NCBI RefSeq assembly: GCF_034479635.1
Contig: NZ_CP140153.1
Coordinates: 1,433,501 to 1,497,500, forward strand
Source: Guyparkeria halophila
GTDB taxonomy: Bacteria; Pseudomonadota; Gammaproteobacteria; Halothiobacillales; Halothiobacillaceae
Direction: 5' to 3'
Length of the DNA stretch: 64,000 bases
Positions within the stretch are counted from its first letter, which is position 1. The number at the start of each line of letters is the position of its first letter. Made by a program: the position numbers and the translations under genes. Below, piece by piece: positions 51,732-60,879 of this stretch. The notes below the pieces were generated by a model. That model was not told where the DNA came from. It saw only the letters and a list, made by a program, of their open reading frames with translations, and made no database searches.

Positions 51732-53792
51732 ATGTCCAATCCCTTGCTGGATACCCCGGATCTTCCCGCCTTTGATCGCATCCTGCCGGAGCATGTCGAG
51801 CCGGCCATCGACCGCATTCTCAGCGAGAACCGGGCCGCCATTGCCGAGCGCCTGGACCAGGGCGCGCCGTTCAGCTGGGAGAACTTCGCCGCCCCGATGG
51901 AGGCGCTGGAAGACCGGATCGACCGTGCCTGGTCTCCCGTCAGCCACCTCAATGCGGTCGTCAACACCCCGGAGCTCCGCGCCGCCTACGAGGCCTGCCT
52001 GCCCAAGTTGTCCGACTACTCGACCGATCTTGGCCAGAACGAGGCGCTGTTCGCGGCCTACCGCGAGGTCAGCGAGCGAGCCGACTTCGAGACGCTTTCG
52101 GTTGCCCAGCGCCGCGTGGTGGAAAACGCGATCCGCGATTTCCGGCTCGCCGGCGTCGATCTCGAGCCGGCCGACAAGGCACGGTTCAAGGCGCTCAAGA
52201 GCGAGCTGTCCCAACTGAGCACGCGCTTTGCGAACAACCTCCTGGACGCCACGAATGCCTGGTCGCTGAACATCGCGGACGAGACACGCCTGGCCGGATT
52301 GCCGGCATCATCGCGTGCCCTGTTCCGCGAGGCAGCCGAGCGCGCCGAGGGCACCGGTTGGCGCATCACGCTCGACATGCCGAGCTTCATCGCCGTCATG
52401 ACCCATGCCGAGGACCGCGACCTGCGCGAGACGCTCTACGAGGCATTCGTCACGCGCGCCTCCGATGTCGGCCCGCATGCCGGTCAATGGGACAACGGGC
52501 CGGTCATGGATCGCATCCTCGCCATCCGCCACGAACTGGCGCAGTTGCTCGGTTTCGACAATTACGCCCAGCGTTCGCTGGAAACCAAGATGGCCACCAA
52601 CCCGACCGAGGTGCTCGAATTCCTGCAGGAGTTGGCCCAACAGGCCGTCCCCAAGGCTCGCCAGGAACTGGCCGACCTGCAGGCATTCGCCCGGCAAATC
52701 GATGGCCCCGAGACCTTGAAGCCCTGGGACCTGGCCTTCTTCGGGGAGAAGCTGCGCGAGGCCCGTTTCGCGATCTCCCAGGAGCAATTGAAGCCCTATT
52801 TCCCCGCCGATCGGGTGGTCGAAGGGCTGTTTACCGTGGTCGGGCGTCTTTTCGGCATCCGGGTGCGCGAACGCGACGACGTGCCCACCTGGCACCCCGA
52901 TGTGCGTTTCTTTGCGATCGAGGACCACGATGGCAACCCGAGGGGCCGCTTCTACCTCGACCTCTACGCCCGGGCGCACAAGCGGGGTGGCGCCTGGATG
53001 GCCGGGGCGATCCAGCGGCGCCGGCTACCCGACGGGAGCATCCAGCAGCCGGCTGCCTTCCTTACCTGCAATTTCACTCCGCCGGTGGGCGATGATCCCG
53101 CGCTGCTGACCCACGACGAGGTCACCACACTGTTCCACGAGTTCGGCCATGGCTTGCATCACCTGCTGACCCAGGTGGACGCCGCCAGCGTATCGGGGAT
53201 CAGCGGGGTCGCCTGGGATGCGGTGGAGCTGCCCAGCCAGTTCCTAGAGAACTGGTGCTGGGAGCGCGAGGCGCTCGACCTGTTCGCCCACCACTACCAA
53301 ACCGGTGAGCCGCTGCCGGCCGAGTTGTTCGATCGCCTGCGTGCCGCGCGCCAGTTCCAGGCCGGCATGCAGATGGTCCGCCAACTGGAGTTCTCGCTGT
53401 TCGACCTGCTGCTGCACCAGGACTTCGACCCGGCCACGGGGGCCCGTATCCAGGAAACGCTCGATCAGGTACGCCAGTCGGTGGCCGTGATCCAGCCGCC
53501 GGCCTACAACCGCTTCCAGCACGGATTCGCGCATATCTTTGCCGGTGGCTACGCGGCCGGTTACTACAGTTACAAGTGGGCCGAGGTCCTCTCCGCGGAT
53601 GCCTGGTCACGCTTCGAGGAAGACGGGGTGTTCAACGAGCGCGCCGGATCGGATTTCCTCGTCCATATCCTCGAACGCGGCGGCAGTGAAGACCCGATGG
53701 CCCTGTTCAAGGCCTTCCGCGGCCGGGAGCCGAGCATCGAACCGTTGCTCAAACAACACGGGATCGCCACCTCCGAGGGGGCGACACGATGA
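51732..53792 (+). CDS. prlC: Oligopeptidase A (M3 family)
   Basis: 686 residues (E. coli 680). Cytosolic zinc peptidase degrading peptides, including cleaved signal peptides. The active site HEFGHGLHHLL carries the HExxH-type motif (here HEFGH) with the downstream Glu in AWDAVELPSQFLENW. ATG start at 51732. Its stop overlaps the permease gene start (ATGA). Confidence 0.97.
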   Translation: MSNPLLDTPDLPAFDRILPEHVEPAIDRILSENRAAIAERLDQGAPFSWENFAAPMEALEDRIDRAWSPVSHLNAVVNTPELRAAYEACLPKLSDYSTDLGQNEALFAAYREVSERADFETLSVAQRRVVENAIRDFRLAGVDLEPADKARFKALKSELSQLSTRFANNLLDATNAWSLNIADETRLAGLPASSRALFREAAERAEGTGWRITLDMPSFIAVMTHAEDRDLRETLYEAFVTRASDVGPHAGQWDNGPVMDRILAIRHELAQLLGFDNYAQRSLETKMATNPTEVLEFLQELAQQAVPKARQELADLQAFARQIDGPETLKPWDLAFFGEKLREARFAISQEQLKPYFPADRVVEGLFTVVGRLFGIRVRERDDVPTWHPDVRFFAIEDHDGNPRGRFYLDLYARAHKRGGAWMAGAIQRRRLPDGSIQQPAAFLTCNFTPPVGDDPALLTHDEVTTLFHEFGHGLHHLLTQVDAASVSGISGVAWDAVELPSQFLENWCWEREALDLFAHHYQTGEPLPAELFDRLRAARQFQAGMQMVRQLEFSLFDLLLHQDFDPATGARIQETLDQVRQSVAVIQPPAYNRFQHGFAHIFAGGYAAGYYSYKWAEVLSADAWSRFEEDGVFNERAGSDFLVHILERGGSEDPMALFKAFRGREPSIEPLLKQHGIATSEGATR

Positions 53793-54865
53793 CGCCGGAT
53801 GCCTGCCAAACGTACAAGCCGAGCGCCCTGACCTGGCTTGTCGGGGCGGCGGCCGTGTTCATCCTGCTCGCCGGGCTCAAGACCGTCAGCCACATCGTGA
53901 CCCCGTTCCTGTTGGCGGCCTTTCTCGCGATTATCAGCGCGCCGCCGATGGCCTGGATGCAGCGTCGTGGTGTCCCGGGTCTGGTAGCGATCCTGTTCCT
54001 GTTCTCGCTGGTGGGCATCGCCTTTTTCCTGCTCTTCCTCGCGCTGCAGGGAGCGGCCGAGAGTCTGGCAACGCAGGCACCCGCGTACCAGGCCAAGCTC
54101 GTCGGCTGGCTCGAGCAGATCCGCACGATGCTCGCCGAACGCGGTGCACCGCCCGAACTACTGCCGGCGCAGATCCCATTGCCGGCGACCAGCACCATCA
54201 CCGGCACGGCCACGGGTATCGCGACTGGCCTGGGCCAGTTCACGGCCAGTACCCTGCTCGTCCTGCTGGCCTTCATGTTCCTGCTGCTGGAGGAACGCAC
54301 CCTGGCGGACAAGCTTGCCGCGGCATTTCCGGGTCGCCGCCGGGCGCGCGTGCGTACTCGGCGTTTCCTGCGCTCGGTCTACCGTTACCTGCTGATCAAG
54401 ACCGGCGCCAGTGTGCTCACCGGGCTGCTGGTGGGGGCAGGCTTGAGTTGGCTGGGTATCGATTTCGCCATTCTCTGGGGCATCCTTGCCGGGCTGCTCA
54501 ACTTCATTCCCACGATCGGCTCGTTCATCGCCGCGATACCCGCCCTGCTGGTCACGGTAGTCAGCGGGTCACCGCTGGATATCCTGCTGGTCGGTACGTT
54601 GTACCTGGTGGTAAACATCAGTATCGGCAGCATCCTCGAGCCACGACTGCTCGGCCGCACCCTGGGCCTGTCACCGGTCATCGTGCTGATTTCGCTGCTG
54701 GTCTGGGGTTGGGTGTTCGGGCCAATCGGGATGCTCCTGGCCGTACCCCTGACCATGATCGCCAAGCTCGCCCTGGATTCCAGCCCGCAAACCCGTTGGG
54801 CAGGCATCCTGTTGAGTGACCGCGTTCGTCGCCAACCCCTTGCCGCGACCCGCCCCGATGACTGA
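53789..54865 (+). CDS. AI-2E/PerM-family membrane permease
   Basis: 358 residues. About eight membrane helices in the PerM/YhhT/YdiK pattern: two near the N-terminus, a periplasmic amphipathic stretch, and a C-terminal block with GILAGLLNFIPTIGSFIAAIPALL and LEPRLLGRTLGLSPVIVLISLLVWGW. Members have been linked to autoinducer-2 or Na+/H+ exchange, but the function is family-dependent. It overlaps prlC by four bases and the methyltransferase gene by eight. Confidence 0.9.
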   Translation: MTPDACQTYKPSALTWLVGAAAVFILLAGLKTVSHIVTPFLLAAFLAIISAPPMAWMQRRGVPGLVAILFLFSLVGIAFFLLFLALQGAAESLATQAPAYQAKLVGWLEQIRTMLAERGAPPELLPAQIPLPATSTITGTATGIATGLGQFTASTLLVLLAFMFLLLEERTLADKLAAAFPGRRRARVRTRRFLRSVYRYLLIKTGASVLTGLLVGAGLSWLGIDFAILWGILAGLLNFIPTIGSFIAAIPALLVTVVSGSPLDILLVGTLYLVVNISIGSILEPRLLGRTLGLSPVIVLISLLVWGWVFGPIGMLLAVPLTMIAKLALDSSPQTRWAGILLSDRVRRQPLAATRPDD

Positions 54866-55565
54866 GCCGGATGAGGCGACGCCCACTCAGGCCGACAGCG
54901 CCTTCGACACATCGGGAAGCCCGTCGCGGCCGGTGACCTCGAGCCAGACGGCACCGCACGAGGACCTTGAGCGACAATTGCGACGCCACGCGCGACGCCC
55001 CTTCGCCAAACCGATTGCCGCCTACAACCGCGAGGCATTCGATCGGGTGGCCACCCAGCTGGCATCAACCGAGCGCCCCCTGATCCTGGATTCGGGCTGC
55101 GGCACGGGCGACAGCAGTCGACTGCTCGCCTACCGCCATCCGGATCACTGGGTCGTGGGCGTGGACCGATCCGCCGACCGGTTATCACGACAACGCACGG
55201 ACACCCCGGCAAACTGCCTGCTGGTAAGGGCGGATCTGGTCGATTTCTGGCGGCTGGCCCATGAGCACGGATGGAGGCCCGCCCGGCACTACCTGCTCTA
55301 TCCCAACCCGGAACCCAAGCCCCGGCATCTCAAGCGGCGGTTTCATGCCCACCCGGTTTTCCCCGCCTTTGTCGCCCTGGGAGGGCGAATCGAGTCGCGC
55401 AGCAACTGGCGGATCTATCTGGAGGAGCTGGCGCAGGCCTTGGCGTTCCATGGACGGGCGTGCCACATCGAGTCCGTTCCGGCCGACGAGCCGGCCATGA
55501 CGCTATTCGAGCGCAAATACCAGGCAAGTGGTCAATCGTTATGGCGATTGATCAGTATCGATTAA
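54858..55565 (+). CDS. TrmB-like SAM-dependent methyltransferase
   Basis: 235 residues from the ATG at 54858 (an in-frame ATG at 54816 lies inside the permease gene). About 45 low-complexity residues, then a Rossmann methyltransferase core with LDSGCGTGDSS as the SAM loop. The tRNA m7G46 enzyme signature FPDPWPKxRHxKRR reads YPNPEPKPRHLKRR here, so it belongs to the Methyltransf_4 group but departs at the proposed catalytic Asp. It may be a paralogue of TrmB with another target. Confidence 0.75.
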   Translation: MTEPDEATPTQADSAFDTSGSPSRPVTSSQTAPHEDLERQLRRHARRPFAKPIAAYNREAFDRVATQLASTERPLILDSGCGTGDSSRLLAYRHPDHWVVGVDRSADRLSRQRTDTPANCLLVRADLVDFWRLAHEHGWRPARHYLLYPNPEPKPRHLKRRFHAHPVFPAFVALGGRIESRSNWRIYLEELAQALAFHGRACHIESVPADEPAMTLFERKYQASGQSLWRLISID

Positions 55566-55867
55566 TAAAGCCTTCCATTACGCACAAATGCCGGCACCTC
55601 ATCTCCGATGTCATCAGCCACGCAATTTATGCGCAAATCTGCCTTTTCTATAGGCCGGCACGTTTGACAAGGCCGCTACCCTGTCCCGAGGCAGTCTCGA
55701 CATGGCCCCGAATTCGCAGAGCTGCTGGCCTGTGCCTATACTCGGCCTGTCTTTGTGCCCCGCTGCCAAAAGCGAATCAATTTAATGGCACGGGCCGTCC
55801 ATAAACGTTTCGTCCATGAAACGGGGCCGCAACCCTATTCATGGGAATTCCAGGAGGAGCCGATCGC
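55566..55867. other. 302-base intergenic region upstream of the stress-protein gene
   Basis: No credible small gene. Lower in GC than its flanks. It contains an isolated TTGACA (55663-55668) without a matching -10 and a better promoter candidate near 55713-55742, listed separately. The octamer GCCGGCAC occurs twice. Confidence 0.6.
55713..55742 (+). promoter_or_regulatory. Possible promoter for the stress protein and BCCT genes
   Basis: TTCGCA (55713-55718), 18-base spacer, TATACT (55737-55742); four and five matches to consensus. Implies a leader of about 120 bases. Confidence 0.45.
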
Positions 55868-56284
55868 ATGTTTAACTCGATAATGGTCCCGGTGGATCTC
55901 GCGCATCTCGATGCGCTGGAAAAACCATTGACGGTGGCAGCCGACATGGCCCGTCACTACAACGCCCAGCTTTGTTACGTGGGCGTCACCACCTCTCAGC
56001 CGAGTTCCGTTGCCAGGACGCCCGAGGAGTACGAGCAGAAGCTCAAGACGTTCGCCCAGGAACACGCTCCGGATAACGGGCATCAGCCGACCGCTCGTGT
56101 CTACAACAGCCACGATCCGGTGACCGATCTCGACGACATCCTGCTCAAGGCGATTGACGACGTGGGCGCCGATCTTGTGGTGATGGGCACGCACCTGCCG
56201 CATCACATCGACGCGATCATGCCGGCCAATGGCAGCAAGGTCGCCGCGCACTCGGACGTCTCGGTCTTTCTCGTTCGGCCCTGA
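55868..56284 (+). CDS. Universal stress protein (UspA family)
   Basis: 138 residues from the ATG at 55868, preceded by AGGAGG. Single Usp domain: FNSIMVPVDLAHL at the start; the ATP-loop region G-2x-G-9x-G(S/T) appears only as MGTHLPHHIDAIMPANGSKVAAHSDVSVFLV, where the glycines are partly replaced, so nucleotide binding is uncertain. It sits 57 bases before an osmolyte transporter, echoing the TeaD stress protein that regulates the ectoine transporter TeaABC in Halomonas. Confidence 0.92.
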   Translation: MFNSIMVPVDLAHLDALEKPLTVAADMARHYNAQLCYVGVTTSQPSSVARTPEEYEQKLKTFAQEHAPDNGHQPTARVYNSHDPVTDLDDILLKAIDDVGADLVVMGTHLPHHIDAIMPANGSKVAAHSDVSVFLVRP

Positions 56285-56341
56285 TCACCGAACGACCGAA
56301 ACGAACGAACTGGTCAACCTGAAATCGACGGAGAGACACAC

Positions 56342-58006
56342 GTGGACAACAAACCCGACAATTCCCCGGACACCCATGAAGAGTCCGTCGGCGTTCCGGC
56401 GCCGGAAGGGGCCGCCAACCTGATCGATACCGATTACAAGATCGGCCAGGACAACTACCAGGCAAGCCCGATGGGCGTGAACATCGACCTCCACGGTGCG
56501 GTGTTCAGCTTCTCATCCCTGGTGGTTCTGGCCTTCGTGATCCTGACCCTCGCGCTGCCCGATCAGGCAGCCTCCTGGTTTGACGGCGCCAAGAACTGGA
56601 TCAACGCGAACATGAGCTGGTTCCTGATCGGCGCGGCCAACGTGTTCGTGATCCTGTGCCTGGCGCTCATCGTCTCCCCGCTCGGCAAAGTCCGTATCGG
56701 CGGGGCCAAGGCCAAACCGGACTTCAGCTACCTGGGCTGGTTCTCGATGCTGTTCGCCGCCGGCATGGGCGTCGGCCTGATGTTCTACGGCGTTTCCGAA
56801 CCCATGTCGCACTACGGCACGGCCCTGGGCGGCATCAGCATGGGCGAGGATGGCGCTCGGACCGACTGGGCCCCGCTCGGCGCGGCCGCCGACAATCCCG
56901 CCGCTGCCTATAGCCTTGGCATGGCCGCCACCATCTTCCACTGGGGTCTGCACCCCTGGGCGATCTACGCGATCGTGGCACTGTCGCTGGCCATCTTTGC
57001 CTACAACAAGGGCCTGCCGCTGACGGTCCGCTCGATGTTCTACCCGCTCCTGGGTGAGCGCATCTGGGGCTGGCCGGGGCATCTCATCGACATTCTGGCC
57101 GTATTCGCGACGCTGTTCGGGCTGGCAACCTCGTTGGGTATCGGTGCCCAGCAGGCAGCCGCCGGGCTGAACCATTTGTTCGACGTGCCGGGAGGAAACA
57201 CGACGCTGGTGCTGCTGATCTCCGCGATCACCGCGGTAGCGATCGTTTCCATCGTGCTGGGTGTCGACAAGGGCGTTAAGCGCCTGTCGGAGATGAACAT
57301 GGTGCTGGCGTTCCTGTTGCTGATGTTCGTGATCTTCGTCGGCCCGACGCTCTTGATCGCGACCGGCTTCTTCAAGAACCTCGGCTCCTACTTCGTCGAA
57401 CTGCCGTTCCTGTCCAACCCGTTCGGGCGCGAGGACGCAAACTTCAGCCAGGGCTGGACCACGTTCTACTGGGCCTGGTGGATCAGCTGGTCGCCGTTCG
57501 TCGGCATGTTCATCGCACGGGTTTCCCGTGGCCGCTCGGTGCGTGAATTCCTCACCGCCGTGCTGCTGGTACCGTCCACTGTGTCCGTACTCTGGATGAC
57601 GGCGTTCGGCACCACGGCCATCGAGCAGATGAAGAACGGCTTTGAAGGGGCCACGAACGCCGACCTGCCGGTCAAGCTGTTCGAGGTACTGAGCCAGATG
57701 CCGCTTGCCGAAATCACCTCGTTCATCGCCATCGTCTTGGTGATTGTGTTCTTCGTGACCTCGTCGGACTCCGGTTCGCTGGTCATCGACACCATCACCG
57801 CCGGTGGCAAGATCGATGCGCCGAAGCCGCAGCGTGTGTTCTGGGGCGTGATCGAGGGCGCCATCGCCATCGCCCTGCTCGTGGGTGGCGGTCTCGCAGC
57901 GCTTCAATCGGCCGCCGTGGCAGCCGGGCTACCGTTCACGGTGGTTCTGCTGGTGGGTTGTTATGCAATCGTGAAGGGGCTGATGAGCGAACCCCGCGGC
58001 AAATAA
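56342..58006 (+). CDS. BCCT-family glycine betaine/ectoine-type transporter
   Basis: 554 residues from GTG at 56342 with GGAGAG upstream. Twelve membrane helices after a hydrophilic N-terminus of about 50 residues. GMGVGLMFYGVSEP has Gly at the position that is Gly in Na+-coupled BetP and Asp in H+-coupled BetT, favouring Na+ symport. The TM8 aromatic box FYWAWWISWSPFVG is intact. The C-terminal tail is very short, so BetP-style osmosensing by a long tail is unlikely. Confidence 0.93.
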   Translation: MDNKPDNSPDTHEESVGVPAPEGAANLIDTDYKIGQDNYQASPMGVNIDLHGAVFSFSSLVVLAFVILTLALPDQAASWFDGAKNWINANMSWFLIGAANVFVILCLALIVSPLGKVRIGGAKAKPDFSYLGWFSMLFAAGMGVGLMFYGVSEPMSHYGTALGGISMGEDGARTDWAPLGAAADNPAAAYSLGMAATIFHWGLHPWAIYAIVALSLAIFAYNKGLPLTVRSMFYPLLGERIWGWPGHLIDILAVFATLFGLATSLGIGAQQAAAGLNHLFDVPGGNTTLVLLISAITAVAIVSIVLGVDKGVKRLSEMNMVLAFLLLMFVIFVGPTLLIATGFFKNLGSYFVELPFLSNPFGREDANFSQGWTTFYWAWWISWSPFVGMFIARVSRGRSVREFLTAVLLVPSTVSVLWMTAFGTTAIEQMKNGFEGATNADLPVKLFEVLSQMPLAEITSFIAIVLVIVFFVTSSDSGSLVIDTITAGGKIDAPKPQRVFWGVIEGAIAIALLVGGGLAALQSAAVAAGLPFTVVLLVGCYAIVKGLMSEPRGK

Positions 58007-58070
58007 TGAGCTGAGAGGCTCTGATTGACGGTGGGCCTGGACTCACCGTCATCCCATCAGCTCACACAGC

Positions 58071-58097
58071 AAAGGCGGCCAATCGGCCGCCTTTTTT
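58071..58097 (+). terminator. Terminator after the BCCT gene
   Basis: AAAGGCGGCC, loop AATC, GGCCGCC, then six T: a strong intrinsic terminator 65 bases after the BCCT stop. Confidence 0.92.
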
Positions 58098-58134
58098 CGT
58101 GGTCAGATGAAAATGCTCTCGGCCTGACCGCGCG

Positions 58135-58860
58135 TCACTCCCAGAGCTCGCCCACGGGCGTGTCGGGAGAGTAATGCCGGGCAATCTGTGCCTGTAGCAA
58201 TTCGGCCGTTGCCAGGGCATCCACCTTGGCGTGGTGGGCCGAGTAGGCCGGCAGGCCGTAACGTGTCCGGCTATCCGGCAGCCGGACCGATGTGTGCGAT
58301 CCCAAAAGCATCCCCTTGAGACGATTCCACCCGCCCTGGCGAACCTGGCGGGCCTCGATGCTCATGGTGTCGATCAACGGAAACAGACAGCGTTCACCAC
58401 GCCGTGCGACCACGGCCGCATCCAGGAACGGCCGTTCGATTCCACGGAAGTGAACCACGACCACGTTCCCCGCGAGGGCAGCCAGCACCTCGTCGAGCAC
58501 CTCGTCCAGATCCGGCGCCTGGGCGACCTCGGCATGCGTGATGCGGTGGAACCGGATCGAGGCTTCATCGAGGGGCCGTGGCGGTTTGACCACCCAGTAA
58601 CGACCGGCCGAGGGACGGATTCGGGCCAGATCAAACGGCACCATGCCGATTGAGATGATGGCATGACGATGGACGTCCATGCCGGTCGTCTCGAAATCCA
58701 GCGCGATCAGGGGCACGTCGCGCAACGGGGTATCCGGGGCCGGCACCCCCGCGCCGTAGAACGCGCGCAGGGCCGAATCACGGCTGCGTCCGGCCTGGTC
58801 GGCAAAAAACGCCGCCCAAGTCGCTTCATCCGATTGTTGACAGGACATGGCCAGGCTCAC
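58135..58860 (-). CDS. DnaQ-like DEDDh 3'-5' exonuclease
   Basis: 241 residues. Exo I IALDFETTGMD (about residue 53), Exo II in VVVVHFRGIERPFLDAA, Exo III with His and Asp in YSAHHAKVDALATAELL: a complete DEDDh set, related to the epsilon proofreading subunit but not DnaQ itself. An N-terminal helical extension of about 45 residues precedes it. It overlaps the cNMP/CBS/nucleotidyltransferase gene by four bases, a pairing seen in many Gammaproteobacteria. Confidence 0.9.
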   Translation of the reverse strand: MSLAMSCQQSDEATWAAFFADQAGRSRDSALRAFYGAGVPAPDTPLRDVPLIALDFETTGMDVHRHAIISIGMVPFDLARIRPSAGRYWVVKPPRPLDEASIRFHRITHAEVAQAPDLDEVLDEVLAALAGNVVVVHFRGIERPFLDAAVVARRGERCLFPLIDTMSIEARQVRQGGWNRLKGMLLGSHTSVRLPDSRTRYGLPAYSAHHAKVDALATAELLQAQIARHYSPDTPVGELWE

Positions 58861-60755
58861 CGTGTCGGCATCGGGTAGCGGAAACGCAGGAATTTCTGGG
58901 CGTTGCTCAGCACCTGGAAAGCATCCTTGAGGTTGTGGCGCTCGCCATCCGAGACGTTCTCCGGCTCGATGTTGTTGTCCGGGGCGTGGTGGTGCTTGAG
59001 GTCATACGCCTGGTGGCGGATACGCACCATGGAGATGAATTCCAACGCGTAGCGGAGCTTGTCCGCCTGCCCTGCCGGCAGCGTGTTCGCCCTGACGATG
59101 TCGTCGAGGCGGTCGAACGAGGTCTGCGAGCGCGAACCAACCGCCAGAGCGTGGACCCGGATGACGTCGACCAGTGGCGCGGTGCCACGTCGTTTGAGAT
59201 TGATGGAGTTGTTGTGCTGACCGTCCTTTTCCATGACGAAAGTGCGAAAGAAGCCCAGCGGCGGCGTGCGATTGAGCGCATTACGCGCCAGGGCGGCCAG
59301 AAACAACGGGCTTTGGCTGGCGCGTTGCGCGACCAGATCCTGCAGCTGTTCGACAAAGCGCTCCTCCCCGTGCACGGCCTCGAGATCGAAGAAGATTGAA
59401 CTGTGCAGCAGTTTTTCGGGATCGGGCTGATCGATCCACCCTTCGAAGTAGCGCCGCCAGACCGAGAGCGGTTGGCGCCATTTCTGATTGGTGCCCATGA
59501 TCCCGCCGTTGCAATAGGGATAACCGCAGGCATGCAGGCCGTCGCTTACCCGCTTGGCCAGTGCCACGAACCAGGCATCGTGCTGTTCGGGGTCGAAGGA
59601 GTCGTCCAGGATCAGCGCGTTGTCCTGGTCCGTCGCGATGGTCTGATCGTTTCGCGCCATCGAGCCATTGACCATGAAGCAATACGGCACCGGCGGCGGG
59701 CCCAACTCGGCCTCGGCCAGTTCGATCAACCGTCGGATCAGGCTGCGTCCGATACTGGACATCGCCTGACCGATCATCTGCGAGGTCGCCCCGTCGTCCA
59801 CCAACCGCACGAAGGCCGCCCGCACATCCGGCATCAACCGGGACAGCCCCTTGACCGACCCCTGGTTGAAGATATTACTGACCAGATACAAGCTGCTGTG
59901 CGTCTCGTAACGTACGATATCCGACAGGTGCACCACGCCCACCGGTCGACGGCGGTGCAGTACCGGCAGGTGATGGACGTTGTTGCGCAGCATCGCAAGC
60001 ATGGCCTCATAGACCGACTCATCCGACTGGATGGTGATCAACCGGTCGTGCTTAATCTCGGTCAGCGGCGTTTCCCCGGATAGCCCGGCCGCCAGTACCC
60101 GACCGCGCAGGTCCTGATCCGTCAGGATGCCAGTCAGCCGCCAATGGCCGTGCTCCTCGCCGGCAAAAGCACGCTCGTCATCTGGTTCCGCGCGAGACAA
60201 CAACAGGATCGACGAGACATGATGCTCGGTCATCAGCCGGGCCGCCTCATGCACCGTGGCGGTTTCCTCGATGTTGACCGGGCTTCGAGTCAGCAGTCGA
60301 CGCACCCGACTGACCATCAGGTCGTTCTCGCGCTCGTTCTGTTCCACCGTGGACTGCAGGCGCGGACCGGACAGCTCGACGAAATCGGCGAACTGGTCGT
60401 CTTCCTCGCACAATTGATCGAACACTTCCGCCGGGATCAGGTAGAGCAGCGTGTCCTCGATGGCGCGCACCGGGAACCGCACCCGGCGATTGTGCAGCAG
60501 GCCGGTGTGGCCGAAGATATCGCCCTCGCCGATCCGGTTGTACAACTCGCCGTTGTGCCGATAGACCTCGACCGCGCCACTGCGGATGTAGCGCAGCGTG
60601 TCGATCGGTTCGCCGTACTCCTGAATCATGGAGCCGTCACGGTAATAGGCCACGTCCGTGCGGGCGGCGATCTGGTCAAGCCACTTCCGGTCAAGCCGAT
60701 CGAACGGCGGGTAGTGACGCAAGTGTTCACTGATTTCCTGGACTTCCGCTTCCAT
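58857..60755 (-). CDS. cNMP-binding/CBS/DUF294 nucleotidyltransferase protein
   Basis: 632 residues. Order: cyclic-nucleotide-binding-type domain (about 15-130, with IRSGAVEVYR and GEGDIFGHTGLLHNRRVRFPVRA), two CBS motifs (about 155-285), then a DUF294 nucleotidyltransferase-like domain (GSMARNDQTIATDQDNALI, where GS and D-x-D are intact but the usual GSEGR reads GSMAR), and a DUF294 C-terminal helical domain. It resembles the GlnD-like uridylyltransferase fold. Its substrate is unknown; its position next to transporter genes suggests regulation of a symporter. Confidence 0.9.
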   Translation of the reverse strand: MEAEVQEISEHLRHYPPFDRLDRKWLDQIAARTDVAYYRDGSMIQEYGEPIDTLRYIRSGAVEVYRHNGELYNRIGEGDIFGHTGLLHNRRVRFPVRAIEDTLLYLIPAEVFDQLCEEDDQFADFVELSGPRLQSTVEQNERENDLMVSRVRRLLTRSPVNIEETATVHEAARLMTEHHVSSILLLSRAEPDDERAFAGEEHGHWRLTGILTDQDLRGRVLAAGLSGETPLTEIKHDRLITIQSDESVYEAMLAMLRNNVHHLPVLHRRRPVGVVHLSDIVRYETHSSLYLVSNIFNQGSVKGLSRLMPDVRAAFVRLVDDGATSQMIGQAMSSIGRSLIRRLIELAEAELGPPPVPYCFMVNGSMARNDQTIATDQDNALILDDSFDPEQHDAWFVALAKRVSDGLHACGYPYCNGGIMGTNQKWRQPLSVWRRYFEGWIDQPDPEKLLHSSIFFDLEAVHGEERFVEQLQDLVAQRASQSPLFLAALARNALNRTPPLGFFRTFVMEKDGQHNNSINLKRRGTAPLVDVIRVHALAVGSRSQTSFDRLDDIVRANTLPAGQADKLRYALEFISMVRIRHQAYDLKHHHAPDNNIEPENVSDGERHNLKDAFQVLSNAQKFLRFRYPMPTR

Positions 60756-60830
60756 CTACTGCCTCTGCCGGTTGGGTACGTGGCATCACAAGCGCACTCC
60801 GATGCGCCCCCTGCCCCGAGAGGTTGGCAC

Positions 60831-60856
60831 AAAAAAGGCGGGCTTTCGCCCGCCTT
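60831..60856 (-). terminator. Terminator after the porin gene
   Basis: Nine-bp stem AAGGCGGGC/GCCCGCCTT around a GAAA tetraloop, then T run on the minus strand, 24 bases after the porin stop. Confidence 0.92.
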
Positions 60857-60879
60857 GGTAACACTCAATTTCTCAAACG

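Noticed and set aside
55663-55668. TTGACA as the -35 of the stress-protein promoter
   Set aside because: No acceptable -10 at 16-18 bases downstream; the TATACT at 55737 is better.
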